From NCBI RefSeq assembly GCF_022761125.1, contig NZ_JAKWJR010000003.1, positions 248,001 to 312,000 of the forward strand: 64,000 bases of DNA, read 5' to 3'. Shown here piece by piece: positions 20,730 to 27,863 of the stretch. Under the pieces are notes generated by a model that was not told the origin of the DNA, searched no databases, and saw only the letters and a program-made list of their open reading frames with translations. The first letter of the stretch is position 1. Each line of letters opens with the position of its first letter. This DNA comes from Nocardioides sp. SR21 (lineage in GTDB: Bacteria > Actinomycetota > Actinomycetes > Propionibacteriales > Nocardioidaceae). Position numbers and translations under genes: made by a program.

Positions 20730-22403
20730 GTGCCGCTGCGGAACCGACTTCTCGCGTCCCTCACCAGCGCCCTCTCGGGGCTCCTGGTCGTGGGGCTGCT
20801 GGCCATGACCCCGGCACCCGCGCAGGCGGCCGTCGCGGACGAGAAGCCGCGTCCCGGGAAGACCTACATCAAGCGCGAGCCGTCCGCGGTCTTCAAGCGC
20901 AGCTCCTACCTCTGCATGGGCTACTCCGCGTGCAAGGACGCGGGCTACGGCAACGCCGGCTACGCGCAGGTCAACGACAAGATGTACTGGCGGATGTACT
21001 CCGGCCACAACTGCACCAACTACGCGGCGTACCGCATGGTGCGCAGCGGGATGCCCAACGAGCGCCCGTGGTCCGGTGGCGGCAACGCGACGTACTGGGG
21101 CACCTCGATGGCGAGCATCACCGACGGCACCCCGCGCATCGGTGCGGTCGCCTGGTGGAAGGCCAACGTCGGCCCGGCCGGCTCCGCGGGCCACGTCGCG
21201 TACGTCGAGCAGGTCGTCTCCCCCGACGAGATCATCATCAGCCAGGACAGCTGGGGCGGCGACTTCTCCTGGGCGGTCGTCACCCGCAGCAGCGGCAACT
21301 GGCCGAGCGGGTTCGTCCACTTCAACGACAAGCCGCTCACCAACACCGAGGCCCCCGTGATCTCCGGCATCGCCAAGGTCGGCGCGGCGCTCACCGCGAC
21401 GCCCGGGGCCTGGAAGCCGTCGACGGTCGCGATCTCCTACCAGTGGTACGCCGACGGTGCGGCCCTCAAGAAGGCCACCGGCGCGACCCTGAAGCTCAAC
21501 CGTGCCCGCCTCGGCCAGAAGCTCACGGTGAAGACGACCGCGGCGCAGCTCGGGTACCCCACCCGCTCCGCGGTCTCCACGCCGACCGAGGCGGTCCTGC
21601 CCGGCCAGCTGCGCAACACCGTCGCCCCCACCATCTCCGGCAACCCGAAGGTCGACTCCACGCTGCAGCTCGACACCGGCACCTGGGTCCCGGACCCCAC
21701 CCTCGACATCCAGTGGTACGCCGACGGCCAGGCGATCGACGGCGCCACCGGTTCCACGCTCGCGCTCGGTCCCGACCTCGTCTCCCGGGTGATCACCGCG
21801 GACGTGACCGCGCGCCGTCCGGGCTACGACGCCGTCACCGCCACCTCGGCCCCGACGGCCCCGGTCGCCCCGGGCACGTTCACGATCGTCACCGCGCCGC
21901 ACCTGCTCGGCACCGCCGAGCTCAACGGTGTCCTGACCGTCGACCCCGGCGTCTACGCCCCGTCCGACGCGGACGTCGCCGTGGAGTGGCTGCGCAACGG
22001 CATCCCGGTCGCGACCGGCGCCGACTACCGGATCACGAACGTCGACCTCGGCTCCAAGATCTCCGCGCGGCTCACGCTGACCCGCCCGGGCTACACGGAC
22101 TCGACGGTCACGACCCCGACCACCGCGCGGATCAAGACCGACCCCACGATCGACGTCCAGACCGTGGCCAAGCGCCACCGCCTGCGCGTGGTCGTGAAGG
22201 TCACCGCCCTCGGCCTCGACGAGGTCACCGGGCCGGTCGTGATCCGCTACGGCGGCAACGTCCAGACCGTGGAGCTCACCAAGGGTCGGGCCCGGGTCAC
22301 GCTGGTCGGGCTGACCGAGGGCGTCCGCACGCTGACGGTCCGGTACGACGGCACTGACGCGGTCAACCGCGGGGTCTACACCCGCCAGGTGCGGATCGGC
22401 TGA
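20730..22403 (+). CDS. Secreted CHAP-domain protein with Ig-like repeats
   Basis: 557 aa. Signal peptide (1-33, ending AQAAVA). A CHAP/NlpC-type amidase domain (about 55-200) has catalytic C95 in GHNCTNYAAYRM and H155 in SAGHVAYVE. Then come three repeats of about 85-95 residues with the pattern APVISG.AKVG..L....G.W and QWYADG (about 208-470), and an Ig-like C-terminal domain (475-557). A secreted cell-wall hydrolase or surface protein; the repeats probably bind wall polymer. The GTG start is leaderless-type. The Ig-like arrays differ in sequence, so they are old duplications. Confidence 0.88.
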   Translation: MPLRNRLLASLTSALSGLLVVGLLAMTPAPAQAAVADEKPRPGKTYIKREPSAVFKRSSYLCMGYSACKDAGYGNAGYAQVNDKMYWRMYSGHNCTNYAAYRMVRSGMPNERPWSGGGNATYWGTSMASITDGTPRIGAVAWWKANVGPAGSAGHVAYVEQVVSPDEIIISQDSWGGDFSWAVVTRSSGNWPSGFVHFNDKPLTNTEAPVISGIAKVGAALTATPGAWKPSTVAISYQWYADGAALKKATGATLKLNRARLGQKLTVKTTAAQLGYPTRSAVSTPTEAVLPGQLRNTVAPTISGNPKVDSTLQLDTGTWVPDPTLDIQWYADGQAIDGATGSTLALGPDLVSRVITADVTARRPGYDAVTATSAPTAPVAPGTFTIVTAPHLLGTAELNGVLTVDPGVYAPSDADVAVEWLRNGIPVATGADYRITNVDLGSKISARLTLTRPGYTDSTVTTPTTARIKTDPTIDVQTVAKRHRLRVVVKVTALGLDEVTGPVVIRYGGNVQTVELTKGRARVTLVGLTEGVRTLTVRYDGTDAVNRGVYTRQVRIG

Positions 22404-22419
22404 GGCCACACCGGCCGCA

Positions 22420-22440
22420 GCCCGGGGTGGCCCCGCGGGC
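22420..22440. terminator. GC hairpin between convergent CHAP and LCP genes
   Basis: GCCC (22420-22423) pairs with GGGC (22437-22440) and GGGG (22424-22427) with CCCC (22431-22434) around a 3-nt loop, with a 2-nt bulge. There is no U-tract. Placed between two stop codons, it could act in both directions. Confidence 0.45.
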
Positions 22441-22448
22441 AGCCCCCG

Positions 22449-23903
22449 TCACGCCTCCGGGTGGTACCCGCAGGCGTCCTCGGCCTTCACCGCCGTACCC
22501 GGGTCGTCCTTGGGGCCGCCCTGCTTCGGGCCGAGCGCCTTGGCGACCACCGACTGCATCCAGGTGAAGTCCGGGTCGCCGGAGTAGAACTTGTCGGAGC
22601 TGACGAAGGCGATCGACTTCATCTTCTTCTCCTTCACCTTCAGCGCGAGGTCGACGAAGGCGGGCATCAGCTTGCGCGGGATGTCGGTGCGGAGGATCTC
22701 CTCGCCCGCCTTCGCGAGGTCCTCGTAGCGGCGCAGCACGTTCAGCGGGTCGGCCTCGTCGACGATCGCGTTGACCATGCAGCGCTGCCGCAGCATCCGC
22801 TCGTAGTCGTCGGAGCCCCAGCGCCCGCGGGAGTACCAGAGCGCGTGGAAGCCGTCGAGGTGCTGGTCGGGGCCGGGCTCGAGGTAGCCGGTCGGCGGGA
22901 TGTTGAGGTCGGTGTTGCCGTTGATCGCGACCGGCTCGTTGATGTTGACCGTGACCCCGCCGATCGCGTCGACGAGCTGCTGGAAGCCCATCAGGTTGAT
23001 CAGCAGGTAGTAGTCGACGTTCGTCCCGAGGCTGCCGGCAACCGCCTGCTTGATCGCATCGGCGCCCTCGTTCTCGGACTTGCCGAGGATGCTCGGGTAC
23101 AGCTCCGGCACGGTCTTGTAGACGGCGTTCAGCATCCAGGTGCCCGGGTCGCCCTCGCCGCTGAAGCCGTAGGGGAAGACGTCGTGCAGCGGGCTGTCCT
23201 CGGGGAACTGCGCGTTCATCATGTTGCGCGGCAGGCTGAACATCACCGACTTGCCGGTCTGGGTGTCCATGCTGAGCAGGATCATGCTGTCGGTGCGGAT
23301 GCCGCTGCGCCCGACTCCCCCGTCACCACCGAGCAGGAGCACGTTCACCCGGTCGCGCCCGGCCCAGGGATCCTCCTCGGTGACTCCGTCCGGGGTGGTC
23401 TGGGTCTGCTCGTCGTCGAAGACGGTGGCGACGAAGTCGGCCTGAGTGGTCGAGATCCGCACGCTCTTCACGGCCGGGACGGCGACGAGGATGCAGAGCA
23501 GCGTCACCACGAGCACGCCGAGGGACTTCTCGAGCCGGTTCATGCCGGGCGGCCGGGCCATGGCGTACGTCGTGACGACCGTGAACGCCCAGACGACGTA
23601 GGCGACGCCGAGGACGACCGCGGTCACGCGCAGCCACGCCGGGTCGAACGCGAGCTGGGCGGCGTGGTGCACGTCGGTGAAGTAGTACGCCGCGAGCCCG
23701 ACCGAGGCGACGAACGGCAGCAGCACCAGCCAGCCGAGCCGGCGCCGGGTCCAGAGGTAGCCCGCTCCGGGCAGGACCGCGCCGAGCACGGTCACCCAGA
23801 GGGCGCCGGCCAGGGTCTTCGCGCGACGGAACGCGCGCGGAGGCTTGATCGCGCGGTGCTTCGGGCGCGCCGAAGGCGCGTCTGTCCGCACCGATGTCGA
23901 CAT
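22449..23903 (-). CDS. LytR-CpsA-Psr family cell-wall ligase
   Basis: 484 aa. Basic N-terminus, then about four membrane segments (35-52, 57-75, 93-113, 125-147), more than the single anchor of most LCP proteins. The extracellular LCP domain (about 185-440) has VNVLLLGGDGG, the arginine/aspartate motif GIRTDSMILLS, FSLPRNM and the late YSRGRWGSDDYERMLRQR. It attaches undecaprenyl-linked polymers to peptidoglycan. The ATG is preceded by GGGGAGGG, a leadered start. Confidence 0.92.
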   Translation of the reverse strand: MSTSVRTDAPSARPKHRAIKPPRAFRRAKTLAGALWVTVLGAVLPGAGYLWTRRRLGWLVLLPFVASVGLAAYYFTDVHHAAQLAFDPAWLRVTAVVLGVAYVVWAFTVVTTYAMARPPGMNRLEKSLGVLVVTLLCILVAVPAVKSVRISTTQADFVATVFDDEQTQTTPDGVTEEDPWAGRDRVNVLLLGGDGGVGRSGIRTDSMILLSMDTQTGKSVMFSLPRNMMNAQFPEDSPLHDVFPYGFSGEGDPGTWMLNAVYKTVPELYPSILGKSENEGADAIKQAVAGSLGTNVDYYLLINLMGFQQLVDAIGGVTVNINEPVAINGNTDLNIPPTGYLEPGPDQHLDGFHALWYSRGRWGSDDYERMLRQRCMVNAIVDEADPLNVLRRYEDLAKAGEEILRTDIPRKLMPAFVDLALKVKEKKMKSIAFVSSDKFYSGDPDFTWMQSVVAKALGPKQGGPKDDPGTAVKAEDACGYHPEA

Positions 23904-23946
23904 TGCGCACCCTCCCCGCCGATATCGCGGGTGAGGCTACCCGGAC

Positions 23947-25536
23947 TCAGGCGGGAACGGTGACTTCCGGCGCGTACGCCGTCCCGCGTGCCGCGCGGGT
24001 CCAGAGGGTCCCGTCGCCGGCGGTCGGGCCCTCCGCCGCCAGCTCCCGCTTGAGCACCTTGTTGGTCGCGGTGCTGGGCAGGTCCGGTGCGAGCCGGACG
24101 AAGCGCGGCCACGCCTTGGCCGACAGGTCGGGCTGGGCGGCGAGGAACTCCTCGAGCTCGGCCGGGGTCAGCGTGGCGTCGTCCTGGAGCACGATCGCGG
24201 CCATCACCTGGTCGCCGACGTTCTCGTCCGGCACGGCGTAGACCGCGACCCGGTTGACGGCGGGCAGCCGCTGGAGGACCCGCTCGATCGGCGCGGCGGC
24301 GAGGTTCTCGCCGTCCACCCGCATCCAGTCGGCGGTCCGGCCCGCGAGGTAGATCCAGCCGTCGGCGTCGCGGTAGGCGAGGTCGCCCGACCAGTACATG
24401 CCGTGGCGCATCCGCTCGTCGTTCGCGTCCTGGTCGTTGTAGTAGCCGTTGAAGTACCCGGCGCCCTGGGTGTTGACCAGCTCCCCCACCGCCTGGTCGG
24501 CGTTCGCGAGCGCGCCGTTCTCGTCGAACTCCGCGACCGCGCACTCGGTGACGGTCTCGGAGTCGTAGATCGCGACGCCGTCGAAGCCCTTGCCGATCGA
24601 GCCCTTCGGCGTGCCCGGCTCGCGGGTGATGATCACCGCGAGCTCGGTCGAGCCGAAGCCGTCCCACACGTCGCAGGCGAAGCGCCGGCTGAACTCGTCG
24701 ATGTCGCGGTCGCTCGCCTCGTTGCCGAAGGCGACGCGGAGCGTGTTGTCGGCGTCGTCGGGCTGCTCGGGCGTTGCCAGCACGTAGGCCAGCGGCTTGC
24801 CGACGTAGTTCATGTACGTGACGCCGTACCTCCGCACGTCGGCGAGGAAGCCGGACGCGCTGAACTTCGCCGGCACGATCGTCGAGCCGCCGCAGACCGC
24901 CGGGCTCCAGCCGGCGACCACGGCGTTCGAGTGGAACAGCGGCATCGCGACGTAGCAGACGTCGTCGGCGCCGAGCCCGAACCGCCCCTGGAGGTTGAGG
25001 CCCGAGAACAGCACCATCAGGTGGTTCACCTGGACCGCCTTCGGGTCCCCGCTCGTGCCCGAGGTGAAGATCATCATGAAGGTGTCCATCGCCTCGACCT
25101 CGCGGTACGGCGTCAGCTCGCCCGCACCGGCCACCAGGTCGGCCCACTCCTCGGTCGAGGTGTCGAGGATCCGCACGCCGTCCAGGTCGAGGCCGTCGAG
25201 CAGCGGCCGGTGCTCGGCGTCGGTCACCAGGAGCTGGCACTCCGCCCGCCGGATGTCCTTGAGCAGCCCCTCGCCGCGTCGGGTGTTGTTGATCCCGCAC
25301 AGGGTGTAGCCACCGAGGGCCGCCGCGGCCATGGCGCGCAGCATGTCCGGCGTGTTCCCGAGCAGGGTGCCGACGTGCATCGGCCGGTCGGCCTCGGCCA
25401 GGCCGATCAGCGCCGCCGCGACCGCCGAGGACTCGGCGACGTGCTCGCGCCAGGTCCAGCTGCGATCGCCGTACCGGACTCCGGTGTTGTCGTCCTCCGC
25501 GCGCTCGCGCAGCAGCTGCTGGACGGTCTCGGCCAC
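23947..25536 (-). CDS. AMP-dependent acyl-CoA synthetase (FadD17-like)
   Basis: 529 aa. ANL-superfamily enzyme that activates a carboxylic acid as an acyl-AMP and then acyl-CoA. P-loop motif TSGTSGDPK (158-166), DGFGSTELA (A5 region), YWSGDLAYRDADGWIYLAGR (A7/A8) and the C-terminal catalytic lysine in NKVLKREL. Sequence style and the KstR-like operator upstream suggest the FadD17 group used in steroid side-chain breakdown in mycobacteria; that assignment is inference. GTG start with a GGAGGG ribosome site. Divergent from the molybdopterin oxidase. Confidence 0.85.
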   Translation of the reverse strand: MAETVQQLLRERAEDDNTGVRYGDRSWTWREHVAESSAVAAALIGLAEADRPMHVGTLLGNTPDMLRAMAAAALGGYTLCGINNTRRGEGLLKDIRRAECQLLVTDAEHRPLLDGLDLDGVRILDTSTEEWADLVAGAGELTPYREVEAMDTFMMIFTSGTSGDPKAVQVNHLMVLFSGLNLQGRFGLGADDVCYVAMPLFHSNAVVAGWSPAVCGGSTIVPAKFSASGFLADVRRYGVTYMNYVGKPLAYVLATPEQPDDADNTLRVAFGNEASDRDIDEFSRRFACDVWDGFGSTELAVIITREPGTPKGSIGKGFDGVAIYDSETVTECAVAEFDENGALANADQAVGELVNTQGAGYFNGYYNDQDANDERMRHGMYWSGDLAYRDADGWIYLAGRTADWMRVDGENLAAAPIERVLQRLPAVNRVAVYAVPDENVGDQVMAAIVLQDDATLTPAELEEFLAAQPDLSAKAWPRFVRLAPDLPSTATNKVLKRELAAEGPTAGDGTLWTRAARGTAYAPEVTVPA

Positions 25537-25552
25537 GTCACCCTCCCTCGTA

Positions 25553-25568
25553 GTTGACGCGTGTCAAC
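25553..25568. promoter_or_regulatory. Palindrome GTTGAC-gcgt-GTCAAC
   Basis: Perfect 6-bp inverted repeat with a 4-bp centre, 17 nt upstream of the acyl-CoA synthetase start and around the predicted transcription start. It is operator-like, but no regulator is assigned. Confidence 0.6.
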
Positions 25569-25580
25569 CTACGACATTTC

Positions 25581-25594
25581 TAGAACGTGTTCCA
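25581..25594. promoter_or_regulatory. KstR-type operator TAGAACGTGTTCCA
   Basis: Exact match to the 14-bp KstR consensus TnnAACnnGTTnnA known from mycobacteria. It overlaps the expected -35 of the plus-strand gene (its CATACT -10 is at 25609-25614) and sits upstream of the minus-strand TAGGTT (25571-25566), so one bound repressor could silence both directions. KstR is a TetR-family repressor of steroid catabolism released by steroid-CoA thioesters. Confidence 0.7.
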
Positions 25595-25620
25595 GTAGGA
25601 CGCTCGGTCATACTGGTCGC

Positions 25621-26232
25621 GTGCCAGTGACTCGCGGCTTCCTGGGCCGGCGCCGAACCGCCCGCCCCGACCGGCTGCCGCCCGGTCAGTACGACGCCGG
25701 CAGCGCGTGGCCGACGCTCACCGCGGAGGCGACGCCCCGCCTGGACCTCGACGCGTGGCGGATGACCGTCGACGGCGCGGTCGAGAGCCGGCAGGAGTGG
25801 ACGTGGTCCGACGTCCAGGCCATGCCGGGCTCGTCGTACGTCGGCGACATCCACTGCGTGACCACGTGGTCGAAGTTCGACATGACGTTCACCGGGGTCA
25901 GCGTGGACACGCTGCTCGAGGCCGCCCGGCCGACCGCGGCGGCGCGGTTCGTGATGGCGCACTCGACCACCGGCTACACGACGAACCTCCCGCTCGAGGA
26001 CGTCACCGGCGGCAAGGCGTGGGTCGTCTGGTCGGTCGACGGCAAGCCGCTCCCGACCGGGCACGGTGGCCCGGTCCGGCTGCTGGTGCCCCACCTCTAC
26101 TTCTGGAAGTCGGCCAAGTGGATCACCCGGCTCGAGCTGATGGCGCGGGACCGGCCGGGCTTCTGGGAGCAGAACGGCTACCACGACCGCGGCGACCCCT
26201 GGCTCGAGCAGCGCTATCAGGGAGATCCGTAA
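25621..26232 (+). CDS. Molybdopterin-dependent oxidoreductase (sulfite-oxidase fold)
   Basis: 203 aa, a minimal Oxidored_molyb domain. C79 in YVGDIHCVTTWSKFD is the expected molybdenum ligand, followed by HSTTGYTTNLPLED and LVPHLYFWKSAKWITRLELM, all typical of the YedY/sulfite-oxidase family. No Tat signal or haem domain is present, so it is a cytoplasmic-looking variant. The GTG start is set by CATACT ending 6 nt upstream. The next gene, a flavin reductase, begins immediately after the TAA, so the two likely form an electron-transfer pair. Confidence 0.88.
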   Translation: MPVTRGFLGRRRTARPDRLPPGQYDAGSAWPTLTAEATPRLDLDAWRMTVDGAVESRQEWTWSDVQAMPGSSYVGDIHCVTTWSKFDMTFTGVSVDTLLEAARPTAAARFVMAHSTTGYTTNLPLEDVTGGKAWVVWSVDGKPLPTGHGGPVRLLVPHLYFWKSAKWITRLELMARDRPGFWEQNGYHDRGDPWLEQRYQGDP

Positions 26233-26943
26233 GTGGCGGCGCCCGCCGGTGACTGGACGACCGGCACGATCATCGAGCTCGACCACCCCACCGACCGCCT
26301 GGTCCGCCTGCGTCTTCACGTCGACGACCGTGTCGACCACCTTCCGGGCCAGCACTACGTGGTCCGGCTGCGTGCGCCCGACGGCTACACCGCCCAGCGG
26401 TCGTACTCCATCGCCTCCGACCCCGACGACCCGCTGCTCGAGCTGATGGTCGAGTGCCTGCCCGGCGGCGAGGTCTCGGGATTCCTGCACGACGTCGCCG
26501 AGGTCGGTGACGTGCTGGAGCTGCGTGGCCCGATCGGCGGCTGGTTCGTGTGGGAGGGCGACCTGCCCGCGGTGGCCGTCGCCGGTGGCTCCGGCGTCGT
26601 CCCGCTGGTGGCGATGGCTCGCTACGCCCGGCGGCTCGGCCTGCAGGACAAGCTGCGCATCGTCGTGGTGGCGCGGACGTGGGACGACCTCCCCTACGCC
26701 GCCGAGCTGCAGCGGTACGGCGCGTTCATCGCGCTCACCCGCGAGAACGTCGCCCTCGAGAACGGGCAGAGCCGGGTCGCGGCGCCGCCGTACCCCGACG
26801 AGATGAAGGCGTACGTCGCCGGCGCGGAGCGCGCCTACGTGTGCGGTTCGGTCGGCTTCGCGTCGTTCGCGACGCGGCTGCTCGAGGACGCCGGCGTCGA
26901 CACGGACGCCATCAGGGTGGAGCAGTTCGGCGAGACGGGCTGA
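26233..26943 (+). CDS. FAD/NAD(P)-binding ferredoxin-reductase-type protein
   Basis: 236 aa. FAD-binding beta-barrel with R56-S-Y-S (AQRSYSIASDP), then a nucleotide-binding domain with VAVAGGSGVVPLVAM and the C-terminal AYVCGSVGFASFATRLLE. No [2Fe-2S] domain. It is likely to pass electrons from NAD(P)H to the molybdopterin enzyme encoded directly before it. The GTG start abuts the previous TAA with no spacer; no internal ribosome site is obvious, which suggests translational coupling. Confidence 0.88.
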   Translation: MAAPAGDWTTGTIIELDHPTDRLVRLRLHVDDRVDHLPGQHYVVRLRAPDGYTAQRSYSIASDPDDPLLELMVECLPGGEVSGFLHDVAEVGDVLELRGPIGGWFVWEGDLPAVAVAGGSGVVPLVAMARYARRLGLQDKLRIVVVARTWDDLPYAAELQRYGAFIALTRENVALENGQSRVAAPPYPDEMKAYVAGAERAYVCGSVGFASFATRLLEDAGVDTDAIRVEQFGETG

Positions 26944-26963
26944 CCTACCCCTAGGATCGCGAC

Positions 26964-27227
26964 ATGCTCATCCTGGGAATCATCCTGTTCGGCATGGTCA
27001 TCGGTGCCGGCGCTCAGCTCATCCTCGGCAAGGGCGGCCAGGGCATCGACTGGACGCTCGCGATCGTGGCGGGCCTGGTCGGGTCGTTCGTCGGCGGTCT
27101 GCTCATCAGCCTGCTGAGCGGCGACGGCCTGGACCTCCGCGCGAGCGGGATCATCGGCTCCCTCGTCGGCGCCATCGTCGTCACGCTCGGCTGGCGCTGG
27201 TACGCCGGCCGCTCGAAGGCAGTGTGA
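26964..27227 (+). CDS. GlsB/YeaQ/YmgE-family membrane protein
   Basis: 87 aa with three hydrophobic segments and glycine-rich turns (IILFGMVIGAGAQLILGKGG, GLVGSFVGGLLI, GIIGSLVGAIVVTLGWRW). This is the transglycosylase-associated/GlsB-like fold; the role is in envelope stress, poorly defined. ATG start with TAGGAT (26952-26957) 6 nt upstream. Its stop overlaps the next start as GTGA. Confidence 0.85.
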   Translation: MLILGIILFGMVIGAGAQLILGKGGQGIDWTLAIVAGLVGSFVGGLLISLLSGDGLDLRASGIIGSLVGAIVVTLGWRWYAGRSKAV

Positions 27228-27817
27228 GCTCGGACTACGGTCACTTCGACGTCGGGTTCGTCACCGGGGCGACCCCGGACAAGTGGGCGCGCATCTGGCG
27301 TGAGCGCTTCGCGCGCGACCCGCTCGAGCTGGTCCCCCTCACCGAGGCGGAGCAGGAGGACGGCATCCGCGACGGCCGCCTGGACATGGCGCTGGTGCGA
27401 CTCCCGATCGACCGGGACGGACTGCACTGCATCCCGCTGTACGACGAGCTCCCCGTCGCGGTGATGGGCGTCGAGCACCTGCTCACGCTCACGGAGGAGG
27501 TCACGCTCGCGGACCTCGCGGACGAGCAGCTCGTGCTCCCGCACCGGTCGGGCTGGACCCCGGAGGCCGAGCAGCTCGCGTGGCCGGAGATGTCGGTCCC
27601 GGACGCGGTCGAGGTGGTCGCCTCCGGCACCGGGGTCGTGATCGTGCCCATGTCCGTCGCCCGGCTCCACCACCGCAAGGACGTGACCCACCGCGTCGTC
27701 ACCGACCTCGAGCCGACGAAGATCGGCCTGGCCTGGCGCATCGACAACGAGGATCCCTGGGTGCAGCGGTTCATCGGGATCGTGCGCGGCCGCTCGGAGC
27801 GCAGCTCGCGCGGGTGA
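27224..27817 (+). CDS. Orphan LysR-type substrate-binding domain, no HTH
   Basis: 197 aa. The whole protein matches only the effector-binding half of LysR regulators: FDVGFVTGATPDKWARIWRE, GRLDMALVRLPIDRDGLHCI, a hinge (PVAVMGVEHLL..ADLADEQLVLP) and VEVVASGTGVVIVPMSVARL. The N-terminal winged helix is missing and the start overlaps the GlsB gene by 4 nt, so truncation within this gene is unlikely to be recent. It may act as a ligand-binding partner or a modulator; no function is established. Confidence 0.8.
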   Translation: MSSDYGHFDVGFVTGATPDKWARIWRERFARDPLELVPLTEAEQEDGIRDGRLDMALVRLPIDRDGLHCIPLYDELPVAVMGVEHLLTLTEEVTLADLADEQLVLPHRSGWTPEAEQLAWPEMSVPDAVEVVASGTGVVIVPMSVARLHHRKDVTHRVVTDLEPTKIGLAWRIDNEDPWVQRFIGIVRGRSERSSRG

Positions 27818-27863
27818 GGCTGCTCACGGGGTAGCCGACCGCGAGGGCGGGTAGGCGGTCCGG

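Noticed and set aside
27224-27817. Calling the LysR-like gene a frameshifted pseudogene
   Set aside because: No HTH-coding remnant is present upstream: the preceding DNA is an intact glsB-like gene that overlaps its start by 4 nt.
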